Origin: an uncultured Prevotella sp.
GTDB taxonomy: Bacteria > Bacteroidota > Bacteroidia > Bacteroidales > Bacteroidaceae
DNA length: 64,000 bases
Direction of reading: 5' to 3'
NCBI GenBank assembly: GCA_900770395.1
Contig: CAAGKM010000030.1
Location: 372,001 to 436,000 of the forward strand
The translations under genes and the position numbers were made by a program. Under the pieces are notes generated by a model. That model saw only the letters and a list, made by a program, of their open reading frames with translations, ran no database searches and had not been told where the DNA came from. Positions 7,920-15,372 of this stretch are shown piece by piece (position 1 is the first letter of the stretch; each line of letters starts with the position of its first letter).

Positions 7920-8972
7920 ATGAAGCATGAGCATATACTGATAATGCGCTTCTCGGCAATGGGCGACGTGGCGATGATGGTGCCTGTGGTGCGCTCGTTG
8001 GCGGCGACTTATCCCGATTTGCGTATTACGGTGTTGAGCAGTCCTTTTGCGCGTACATTCTTTGAGTCGTTGGCGCCGAACGTGTCGTTTATGTCTGCCG
8101 ACGTGAAGGGCGAGTATAAGGGAATAAAGGGGCTTAACGCGCTCTACCGGCGATTAGTGGCAAAAAGGTTTACAGCCATTGCCGATTTCCATGGTGTGCT
8201 GCGGTCGAGGTTCATCCGCATGCGCTTCAGCCTGGACCGTTACAAGGTGGCGCACATCGACAAGCACCGCAGGGGCAAGCACCGTCTTACGAGCATCAGC
8301 AACAAACTGTTGGAGCAGCAGCCCACATCGTTCAGCAATTATGCTGATGTGCTTGCCAAGTTAGGTTATCCCATATCCATTGACTTTAATAGCATTTTCC
8401 CTAATGGAGCCGATGCCGGCGAGCTGCCTGTCGCCGTCGCCCCAAAGCGTGATGGTGAGCGCTGGATTGGTGTAGCTCCGTTTGCGGCCCACGAGGGTAA
8501 GATTTATCCTCCAAGGCTCATGGCTCAGGTGATAGAGTCACTTATAAAGAAATATCCGCAGTGCCGTCTGTTCCTTTTTGGCAGGGGCGCCGACGAGACA
8601 AGATATTTCACGCAGTGGTGCAATGACTATCCGCAGTGTGTGGCTGTGTATCAGCATGCGGAGTCGATGCGCCAGGAACTTGTTACGATGTCGTTCCTCG
8701 ATGTGATGGTGAGCATGGACAGCGCCAACATGCACTTGGCATCGTTGGTTGCAGTGCCCGTGGTGAGTGTGTGGGGAGCCACGCATCCGTATGCCGGGTT
8801 TATGGGCTACGGACAGAGTGCCGACAATGCCGTGCAGCTTGACCTGCCATGCCGCCCGTGCAGTGTGTTCGGACAAAAGCCGTGCTACCGTGGCGACTAT
8901 GCCTGCATGAACAACATCGCTCCAGAGAGTATCGTGGAGAAAGTAGAGAAATTAATAAATATTAATTACTGA
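7920..8972 (+). CDS. Glycosyltransferase family 9 (heptosyltransferase-like)
   Basis: A 350-residue GT-B enzyme of the heptosyltransferase type, expected to add a sugar to lipid A-core or a related envelope glycan at the inner membrane's cytosolic face. Seen: the N-terminal MRFSAMGDVAMMVPVVRSL, in which the Asp after MG is the usual catalytic acid, the acceptor-side WIGVAPFAAHEGKIYP, and the sugar-nucleotide-binding SMDSANMHLASLVAVPVVSVWG near 270, followed by a Cys-rich tail (CRPCSVFGQKPCYRGDYAC) typical of the subgroup. The donor is not predictable. It is in one unit with the DUF4254 gene and the FNT gene. Confidence 0.88.
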   Translation: MKHEHILIMRFSAMGDVAMMVPVVRSLAATYPDLRITVLSSPFARTFFESLAPNVSFMSADVKGEYKGIKGLNALYRRLVAKRFTAIADFHGVLRSRFIRMRFSLDRYKVAHIDKHRRGKHRLTSISNKLLEQQPTSFSNYADVLAKLGYPISIDFNSIFPNGADAGELPVAVAPKRDGERWIGVAPFAAHEGKIYPPRLMAQVIESLIKKYPQCRLFLFGRGADETRYFTQWCNDYPQCVAVYQHAESMRQELVTMSFLDVMVSMDSANMHLASLVAVPVVSVWGATHPYAGFMGYGQSADNAVQLDLPCRPCSVFGQKPCYRGDYACMNNIAPESIVEKVEKLININY

Positions 8973-8980
8973 TTTTATAA

Positions 8981-9562
8981 ATGGACAAGCAATTTATTGT
9001 AAAGTCACTGTTGGCGGGGTTCATGATTGGACTCGGCTGCTTAGTGAACGTGGTGTGCGACAACAAGTTTATCGGAGCATTCCTCTTCTCGCTCGGGCTT
9101 CTGTCGGTAATTCTTCAGCAGCACAACCTTTATACGGGCAAGGTGGGATATATCTCGCGGAAGACAGCCCCAACGCTCATTCCCATGTTTCTCATCAATG
9201 CCGTGGGAATAGGCATCACCAGCTGGCTGGCGTCGCTCACCCGTCTCGACATCTCGAAAGTTAGCGCCATTGTCGAGACAAAGCTTGCCGACAGCTACGG
9301 CTCCATCTTCCTGCTATCAATCGGCTGTGGGGCGATGATGTACCTCGCCGTTGACAACTACAAGAAAAACAGCCATCCGCTCATTGTCATCATGCCAATC
9401 ATGTTCTTCATTCTCTGCGGATTTGAGCACTGCGTGGCTAACGTTGGCTATTTTGCGATGGCTCATACCCCGATAACCCTCGACCTCTGCCTGCGTGTGG
9501 CTGTGATGGTAGTGGGCAACGGAGTGGGCAGCTGCCTGCTGTCGCTCACGGTGAGGAACTGA
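8981..9562 (+). CDS. Compact formate/nitrite-type (FNT) channel
   Basis: A 193-residue membrane protein with six predicted hydrophobic segments (about 7-23, 30-46, 66-88, 104-120, 129-153, 163-186). The motif GFEHCVANVGYFAM in the fifth segment is the FNT hallmark (GFEHxxAN), so a small monovalent anion such as formate, nitrite or hydrosulfide is the likely substrate. It lacks the longer loops and tails of classic 270-residue FocA/NirC proteins. It starts 8 bases after the GT9 stop and ends 9 bases from the convergent M16 gene. Confidence 0.82.
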   Translation: MDKQFIVKSLLAGFMIGLGCLVNVVCDNKFIGAFLFSLGLLSVILQQHNLYTGKVGYISRKTAPTLIPMFLINAVGIGITSWLASLTRLDISKVSAIVETKLADSYGSIFLLSIGCGAMMYLAVDNYKKNSHPLIVIMPIMFFILCGFEHCVANVGYFAMAHTPITLDLCLRVAVMVVGNGVGSCLLSLTVRN

Positions 9563-9571
9563 CATCTCCTC

Positions 9572-10819
9572 CTACTTATACATCAGCGTATACAGATTCT
9601 CGCTGCCGAACAGCTCTTGCGCCACCGCTTGCAGTTGTCCGGCAGTGATTGCGTCAATCTTCTTGTTTAGTTCCGCAAGGTCCTTGCCGCAGCCGAAGTG
9701 CAGGAAGCTTTTGGCAAAGTCGAGGGCGAAGTTCTCACGGTTGTCGCAGGCGATTGCCATCTGCCCCTTTATCTGCCGTTTGGCTTTTGACAGCTGTGCC
9801 GCACTGAGCGGACGGCTCATCATCTTGTCGAGCTCGCTCCGCACAATCCTCATGCAGCGGTACACATCATTAGGGTCGCAGCCGAAGTAGATGCTCCACA
9901 CTCCCGTATCGCTGTAGCTCACAGCTAAGCTCTCCACAGTGTACACCAGTCCGCGGTGCTCACGCAGCGCAAGGTTCAGGCGGCTGCTCATGCCCGGGCC
10001 CCCGAGGATGTTGTTCAGCAGACAAAGCGTCAGGCGGCGCTCATCGTGCAGACCGTAGGAGCGGCAGCCAGTCATCACGTGAGCCTGATGGCTGTCAATG
10101 GATTTTACTACACAGTGTTCAGTGTTTAGTGTTGAGTGTTCAGTGTTGAGCGATGGATTAGCAGTTAATGATGGCGCAGCAACTGAACACTGAACCTTGA
10201 ACACTGAACACTTCTCCAATTGTCGCAGCAGTTTCTTAAACTCCACATCGCCGTATGCAAAGAACACCATGCGGTCTGGAGTGTACATCCGGCGGGCGAA
10301 GTCAGCGACGTCATTGTGGCTGTAAGTGCGCAGCCGCTCTGCGGTGCCGAGGATGCTGTGACCTAAAGGATGGCCTGCAAACACCATATTCTCGAACTCG
10401 TCGTAGATAAGCTCCGCCGGCGAGTCGTTGTAGCTCTCTATCTCGTCGCACACCACCTCAATCTCCTTTCTCAGCTCAGCGTCGGGGTATGTGCTGTTCA
10501 TTACAATATCCGTGAGCACGTCGACTGCCTGCGCGATATGGTCATTGGTGATTGCGGCGTAATACACTGTCTCCTCTTTGTTTGTGTAGGCGTTGAGGTC
10601 ACCGCCCAATTGCTCAAGCGCATTGATAATCTGAACAGATGAGCGGTGCGATGTGCCCTTGAATGTCGCGTGCTCGCATAAGTGTGCCAGTCCCTCCTCG
10701 CCCTCAGCCTCGTGGCGTGTGCCGCTTCCTATGCTGTAGCCGCAGAACACCACGGGCGATGACGACGGCAGGTGTATCACCCGCAGTCCGTTCTTCAGTG
10801 TCGCCGTGTTATATCTCAT
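9572..10819 (-). CDS. M16 family zinc peptidase with an in-frame repeat insert
   Basis: Pitrilysin/processing-peptidase-like M16 protein, 415 residues from the chosen start MRYNTATLKNG. The inverted zinc motif HLCEH is at 46-50 (His46, Glu49, His50) and the distal Glu lies in EIEVVCDEIESYND. No signal peptide is seen. In-frame ATGs at 10843 and 10879 would add 8 or 20 poorly conserved residues. Between the two M16 lobes the coding sequence contains a heptamer inverted repeat (10111-10213) that encodes about 34 low-complexity residues (NTEHSTLNTEH region), an unusual insertion that keeps the frame. Substrates are unknown; relatives degrade peptides or process exported proteins. Confidence 0.88.
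   Translation of the reverse strand: MRYNTATLKNGLRVIHLPSSSPVVFCGYSIGSGTRHEAEGEEGLAHLCEHATFKGTSHRSSVQIINALEQLGGDLNAYTNKEETVYYAAITNDHIAQAVDVLTDIVMNSTYPDAELRKEIEVVCDEIESYNDSPAELIYDEFENMVFAGHPLGHSILGTAERLRTYSHNDVADFARRMYTPDRMVFFAYGDVEFKKLLRQLEKCSVFKVQCSVAAPSLTANPSLNTEHSTLNTEHCVVKSIDSHQAHVMTGCRSYGLHDERRLTLCLLNNILGGPGMSSRLNLALREHRGLVYTVESLAVSYSDTGVWSIYFGCDPNDVYRCMRIVRSELDKMMSRPLSAAQLSKAKRQIKGQMAIACDNRENFALDFAKSFLHFGCGKDLAELNKKIDAITAGQLQAVAQELFGSENLYTLMYK
10111..10213. repeat. Heptamer inverted repeat inside the M16 gene
   Basis: Five copies of AGTGTTN run from about 10113 to 10149 with an exact 7-base period, and four copies of the reverse complement (TGAACAC/TGAACCT) run from 10183 to 10212. About 30 bases of spacer separate the arms. 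The arrays could form a long hairpin in DNA or mRNA. The same AGTGTT word recurs at 11111-11220, 23029-23070 and 50810-50830. Confidence 0.75.
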
Positions 10820-10900
10820 TGTCTGTATATTGTTTTTCCCCATTGTCACGTATATATATATTAATTTAATGTGTCGCAAAGCGAACGATGAAATTCAATG

Positions 10901-10931
10901 CAAAAATACATCAAATAATGGAAATATCAAA
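10901..10931 (-). promoter_or_regulatory. Promoter of the M16 peptidase gene
   Basis: Minus strand: TTTG (10928-10931), 19 bases, TATTTTTG (10901-10908). It matches the consensus exactly. Confidence 0.65.
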
Positions 10932-11110
10932 ATATTAAGCGAGATTTCTTTTCCCCTGCCCGTTATGCCGGAATACACTATGTAATAAATATTCTGAAAA
11001 TTTTCCGCATAATTTTTTTTCATTCTGGAAAAGGAAAATGAATATTAATGCAGTTTTTAAACAAAGTCGAAGTGAAATCTTTGAAGAAAATAAGCAGTTC
11101 CGTAGTAATA

Positions 11111-11220
11111 GTTAAGTGTTGCCGAAGCAACTGTTAAGTGTTCAAAAAGCAACACTTAAGTGTTCCAAAAACAACGGTTAAGTGTTATTTCAGCAATAGT
11201 TAAGTGTTACAACGGCATTT
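11111..11220 (+). repeat. Five 22-bp iteron-like repeats
   Basis: Units start at 11111, 11133, 11155, 11177 and 11199, an exact 22-base period. Each begins with (G/C)TTAAGTGTT and the first four end in a CAA-containing half, with a variable middle. Together with the rest of 10932-11503 (AT-rich, no convincing gene), this array fills the 690-base gap between the divergent M16 and carbohydrate genes. Twenty-two bases is close to two helical turns, so all units face the same side of the DNA, as in protein-binding arrays. Confidence 0.8.
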
Positions 11221-11405
11221 ATACGGCAGGAATAATGCGGGAATTCATAAAGTGAAGATAACCAAATAATTACAAAACGCGAAATTTGGGCGTATTTGCG
11301 GTCAGAGAGGCACTTGGTGAATTCCATGCGATTCTCAGAAGACCTTTTGTCAGATTTATTCTGAATTTCATTAAAATGCTCACTTATTTTGCAAATATAT
11401 TATTA

Positions 11406-11534
11406 TTCTGTCATCGCTTATTGACTTCGTCGACCGTTGATTCGTACCTTTTAATTAAGGTACTACCGCTCTACCTAAAAAATATTAAAACTTTGTTTTA
11501 TATTTTGTTCTGTCATCGCTTATTCGTACCTTTG
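11406..11534 (+). promoter_or_regulatory. Consensus promoter of the carbohydrate cluster, with an upstream degenerate copy
   Basis: The active-looking promoter is TTTG (11504-11507), 19 bases, TACCTTTG (11527-11534). The 17-mer TTCTGTCATCGCTTATT occurs both inside it (11508-11524) and at 11406-11422. The upstream copy also has TTCGTACCTTTT, but with extra bases in the spacer, and continues into a palindrome with arms GTACCTT/AAGGTAC (11444-11463). This looks like a duplicated promoter, one copy damaged or turned into an operator. Confidence 0.7.
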
Positions 11535-11571
11535 CACCTGTAAATGAAAACTAATCTATAATTGGAAACAG

Positions 11572-12876
11572 ATGAGAAAACATTTTTTTTCTACTTGCAT
11601 GGCTCTGATGATGGGCTGGACAGCAGCTGGGGCACAGACCTATGAGACACAGTACACACGCAGCATCAGTGACGTGATGGCAGACGTGCAGCGGCAGTTT
11701 GGAGTGAAATTCAAATATAATGTAGACACTGCCGGGGTGAAACTCACATATGCCGATTTCCGCATACGCCCTTATTCGATTGAGGCGACACTTGACAATA
11801 TCTGCAAGCATTTCGACTGGAACTGGTGGAAGCAGAGCGGCAATACCTATAAGATAAAACCATACGAGTATCCGCGCCGCCACACTGAGGAGGGGGCGCT
11901 GATGCTCAATTATCTCAGCTCGCTCTACAATGACAGGGCGCAGTGGGAAGCACGCCGCACACAGTTGCGCAGTGAGGTGCGCCGCAGGCTTGGCATCGAC
12001 CGGCTGATGGACAGCATCGTGAAGGGTGCGCAACCGATATTGGGCAAGGTGCGCAAATATGACGGCTATACAGTACAAAATATTGCTTTGGAGATGACAC
12101 CTGGACAGCATGTGTTCGGGTCGATATATACTCCTGCAAAGAAAGGCAAGCACGCACTGATAATATGTCCCGGCGGACACTTCTACGACGGACGCTACCG
12201 CAAGGACCAGCAGCAGCGCATGGGAACACTGGCAAGGATGGGCACCATCTGCGTTGACTTCGACCTGTATGGTTGGGGACAGTCGGAAAACGAGGTGGGA
12301 GCAGAGGCACACCACACCAGCCGTGCCCACGTGATGCAGGCGGCGTTCGGACTGCGCCTGCTCGACTATATGCTTGCCAGCCGTAAGGACATCGACACAC
12401 AGCGCATAGGCGTGAACGGCGGCAGCGGCGGCGGCACACACACGGTGCTCCTTGCCGCCATCGACGACCGTTTCACAGCGGCGTGCCCCACGGTGAATCT
12501 TGCCAGCCACTTCGATGGCGGTTGTCCCTGTGAGAGCGGCAAACCCATACAGCTTTCTCTTGGAGGCACATGCAATGCCGAGATTGCCGCAACCTTCGCC
12601 CCAAAACCAATGATGGTGATAAGCGACGGCGGCGATTGGACAGCCAGTGTGCCTGAGCTGGAGTTTCCTTACCTGCAGAGGATTTATGGCTTCTACGGCG
12701 CGCAGGACAAGGTGATGAACGTTCATCTGGAGAAAGAGCGCCACGATTTCGGTCCCAACAAGCGCAATGCTGTCTACGACTTCTTCATTAAGGTGTTCGG
12801 ACTCGACGCCTCGATGCTTGATGAGGACAAGGTGACGATTGAGCCGAAGGAAAAAATGCAAACCATTATTAAATGA
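11572..12876 (+). CDS. STN-domain alpha/beta hydrolase (probable carbohydrate esterase)
   Basis: 434 residues. A signal peptide (about 1-22, ending AAGAQ) is followed by an STN-like domain (about 27-100, SISDVMADVQRQFGVKFKYN to YKIKPYE), the small fold normally found at the start of TonB-dependent receptors and secretins. The rest is an alpha/beta hydrolase of the acetylxylan-esterase type: oxyanion region CPGGHFYDG, nucleophile Ser285 in NGGSGGG, and a late His in KERHDFGPNK. It is likely periplasmic and removes ester groups from plant or host glycans. Its stop overlaps the next start (ATGA), tying it to the GH95 gene. The exact ester is unknown. Confidence 0.78.
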   Translation: MRKHFFSTCMALMMGWTAAGAQTYETQYTRSISDVMADVQRQFGVKFKYNVDTAGVKLTYADFRIRPYSIEATLDNICKHFDWNWWKQSGNTYKIKPYEYPRRHTEEGALMLNYLSSLYNDRAQWEARRTQLRSEVRRRLGIDRLMDSIVKGAQPILGKVRKYDGYTVQNIALEMTPGQHVFGSIYTPAKKGKHALIICPGGHFYDGRYRKDQQQRMGTLARMGTICVDFDLYGWGQSENEVGAEAHHTSRAHVMQAAFGLRLLDYMLASRKDIDTQRIGVNGGSGGGTHTVLLAAIDDRFTAACPTVNLASHFDGGCPCESGKPIQLSLGGTCNAEIAATFAPKPMMVISDGGDWTASVPELEFPYLQRIYGFYGAQDKVMNVHLEKERHDFGPNKRNAVYDFFIKVFGLDASMLDEDKVTIEPKEKMQTIIK

Positions 12877-15308
12877 TTATGAGAAAGATATTATTCACAG
12901 CTTGTTTAATAGCACTGCAAACTGTATTTGTAGTTGAGGCTAAGGCGCAGCACGTGTTGCGCTATGACCGTCCCGCAATGACATGGACGCAGGCTCTGCC
13001 CGTGGGCAACGGACGGTTGGGCGCCATGGTGTTTGGCAATCCTGCTGTGGAGCGCATGCAGCTTAATGAGGAGAAAATATGGGCAGGACAGCCCAACTAT
13101 AATCTGAACCGTAACGCCAAGCAGGGCTACAAGGAGGCTCAGCAGCTGGTGCTCGCAGGAAAGTTTAAGGAGGCGGAGGCGCTTGCCAATCAGAAAATAA
13201 TGCCTGCCGGCGACAATAAGAACAGCGGAATGCCTTATCAGACATTCGGCGACCTGTATATCTCAATGGAGAGCACGGGCGGCTACACCAATTTCCAACG
13301 CACGCTGAGTCTCGATTCTGCACTGCAGGTGGTGACATTCCGTGCCAACGGTGTCAGTTTCCGCCGTGAGACGATAGCCACTCTTGGCGAGGGTGACAAT
13401 GTGGTGGCTGTACACATAACTGCCGATAAGCCTGGAGCCATAACTTTCAACGCCAACCTTACATCGCCTCACAACGACGTGATAATTGTGAGCGACGGCA
13501 ACGAGGTGACACTCACGGGTGTGTCGTCCACCCATGAGGGCGTGAAGGGAAAGGTGAGATTTCAGGGACGTTTGGCTGCTGTGGCAAAGGGCGGCACAAC
13601 ATCGTGCGCAGGAGGAGTGCTGACTGTGACGGGTGCCGACGAGGCTACGGTATATGTGAGCATTGCCACAAACGTGGTTAGCTGGCAGGACATAAGCGGC
13701 GATGAGGTGGCGCTCACACGTGCCGCCATAAACAATGCCAAGGCTAAGGGGTATGAGGCTTTGAAGGCTGCTCATGAAAAAGTGTTCCTGAAATACATGA
13801 ACCGCGTCAGCTTCTCGTTGGGCAAGGATAAGTTTGCCCACCTCACCACCGACAAGCGTGTGGAGCAGTTTGCAAAGAATCAGGACGATTATCTCGTGTC
13901 CACATATTTCAAATTCGGGCGTTATCTGCTCATCTGCTCGTCGCAGCCGGGCACACAGCCCGGTAACCTGCAGGGTATATGGTGCGACAAGATGTTCCCG
14001 TCGTGGGATAGCAAGTACACCACCAACATCAATACCGAGATGAACTACTGGCCGGCTGAGGTGACCAACCTCACCGAGCTTAACGAGCCGTTGTTTAAGA
14101 TGATTGACGAGCTCACCGTGAGCGGGGCGCGCACGGCGAGGGATATGTACGGTGCAGGCGGATGGGTGCTTCACCACAACACCGACCTGTGGCGCTGCAC
14201 ATGGCCTGTGGACCGTTCGGGCACAGGACTCTGGAGCGTGGGCGGAGCATGGATGTGCCGCCACTTGTGGGAGCATTATCTGTACACTGGCGACAAGGAT
14301 TTCCTTAAAAAGGTATATCCCACAATACTCGGAGCGGCGCAGTTTATTGCCGACATAATGGTGAAGGACCCGAAGACTGGCTATATGGTGATAGCACCGG
14401 GCGAGAGTCCGGAGAATACTCCCAAGGGCTACGGCACACCGATAAACTACGGTGTGATGATGGACAACGAGATTATTACCGAACTGTTCAACACCGTGGT
14501 TGAGGCTTCAAAAATAGTGGGCGGTAACGACAGTGACAATGCCCTTGTGGAAAAGGTTAAAGAACTTCTGCCGCAGATTGCTCCGCTGAAGGTGGGCAAA
14601 TGGGGACAGTTGCAGGAATGGCTTTGGGATCTCGATGATCCCAAGGACAATCACCGCCATGTGTCGCATCTCTATGCGCTTTATCCCGCACATCAGATTT
14701 CTCCTTACCGCACACCCGAGCTGTTCGACGCTGCCCGCACATCGCTTGTGGCACGTGGTGACGTGAGCACAGGCTGGAGCATGGGATGGAAGGTGTGTCT
14801 GTGGGCGCGTCTGCTTGACGGCGACCATGCTCTGAAGCTCATCACCGATCAGCTTACGCTGTCGCCCGACACCTTCCTTGTGTATGGCACCACGAAGCAG
14901 CGCGGAGGCACCTATCCTAACCTGTTCGACGCTCATCCGCCATTCCAGATTGACGGCAACTTTGGTTGTACGGCAGGAATAGCCGAGATGCTCATGCAGA
15001 GCCACGACGGCTTCATCTATCTGTTGCCTGCACTGCCTGCACGTTGGACTGACGGCGAGATTAGTGGTCTGAAGGCACGGGGCGGATTCACCATCGACAT
15101 GGCTTGGAAGGGCGGCAAGATATGCAGTCTGAAGATTCATTCGCAGAATGGCGGAGTGTGCCGCCTGCGTACAACCGCTCCGATGAAGGGCAAGGGATTG
15201 AAGGCGTCGAAAGCCAAGGACAACAAGGCAAAAGAGGCAAAGGGCATAGCGCCCACATGGCTCTACGACCTGAGCACAAAGGCTGGAGGAACATATATAA
15301 TAATGTAG
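12873..15308 (+). CDS. Glycoside hydrolase family 95 (alpha-L-fucosidase type)
   Basis: 811 residues with signal peptide. The N-terminal GH95 domain begins LRYDRPAMTWTQALPVGNGR, the signature of the family. In the (alpha/alpha)6 barrel, HHNTDLWR places the conserved Asn436 and Asp438, GESPENTP places the catalytic acid at Glu514, and DGNFGCTAGIAEML (Asp694, Asn696) is the last conserved motif. GH95 enzymes release alpha-1,2-fucose or alpha-L-galactose from glycans; which one cannot be told here. Start is either 12873, overlapping the previous stop, or 12879 (MRKILF). It is the second gene of a three-gene glycan-degrading unit. Confidence 0.92.
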   Translation: MIMRKILFTACLIALQTVFVVEAKAQHVLRYDRPAMTWTQALPVGNGRLGAMVFGNPAVERMQLNEEKIWAGQPNYNLNRNAKQGYKEAQQLVLAGKFKEAEALANQKIMPAGDNKNSGMPYQTFGDLYISMESTGGYTNFQRTLSLDSALQVVTFRANGVSFRRETIATLGEGDNVVAVHITADKPGAITFNANLTSPHNDVIIVSDGNEVTLTGVSSTHEGVKGKVRFQGRLAAVAKGGTTSCAGGVLTVTGADEATVYVSIATNVVSWQDISGDEVALTRAAINNAKAKGYEALKAAHEKVFLKYMNRVSFSLGKDKFAHLTTDKRVEQFAKNQDDYLVSTYFKFGRYLLICSSQPGTQPGNLQGIWCDKMFPSWDSKYTTNINTEMNYWPAEVTNLTELNEPLFKMIDELTVSGARTARDMYGAGGWVLHHNTDLWRCTWPVDRSGTGLWSVGGAWMCRHLWEHYLYTGDKDFLKKVYPTILGAAQFIADIMVKDPKTGYMVIAPGESPENTPKGYGTPINYGVMMDNEIITELFNTVVEASKIVGGNDSDNALVEKVKELLPQIAPLKVGKWGQLQEWLWDLDDPKDNHRHVSHLYALYPAHQISPYRTPELFDAARTSLVARGDVSTGWSMGWKVCLWARLLDGDHALKLITDQLTLSPDTFLVYGTTKQRGGTYPNLFDAHPPFQIDGNFGCTAGIAEMLMQSHDGFIYLLPALPARWTDGEISGLKARGGFTIDMAWKGGKICSLKIHSQNGGVCRLRTTAPMKGKGLKASKAKDNKAKEAKGIAPTWLYDLSTKAGGTYIIM

Positions 15309-15372
15309 GGAAGTTAAAATCATAACTCCTTAAAAATAAAAAATTATCAATTATTCTGTAGTTTAAAAAATT

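Noticed and set aside
11111..11220. CRISPR-like array
   Set aside because: The 22-bp units include both repeat and variable part, so there are no 30-base spacers, and there are no cas genes.
11286..11543. A possible 85-residue protein in the gap before the STN-esterase gene
   Set aside because: Its 3' half overlaps both promoter copies and the sequence is AT-rich and unlike protein.
11551..12861. A 436-codon open frame on the minus strand opposite the STN-esterase gene
   Set aside because: Its translation has no recognisable motif, the plus-strand frame has a signal peptide and hydrolase motifs, and the antisense opening follows from codon bias.
13263..14276. A 337-codon minus-strand frame within the GH95 gene
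   Set aside because: Cys/His-rich, low-quality translation; antisense shadow of the conserved fucosidase.
14508..15323. A 271-codon minus-strand frame at the end of the GH95 gene
   Set aside because: Same reason: shadow of a well-conserved gene, no start context or homology features.
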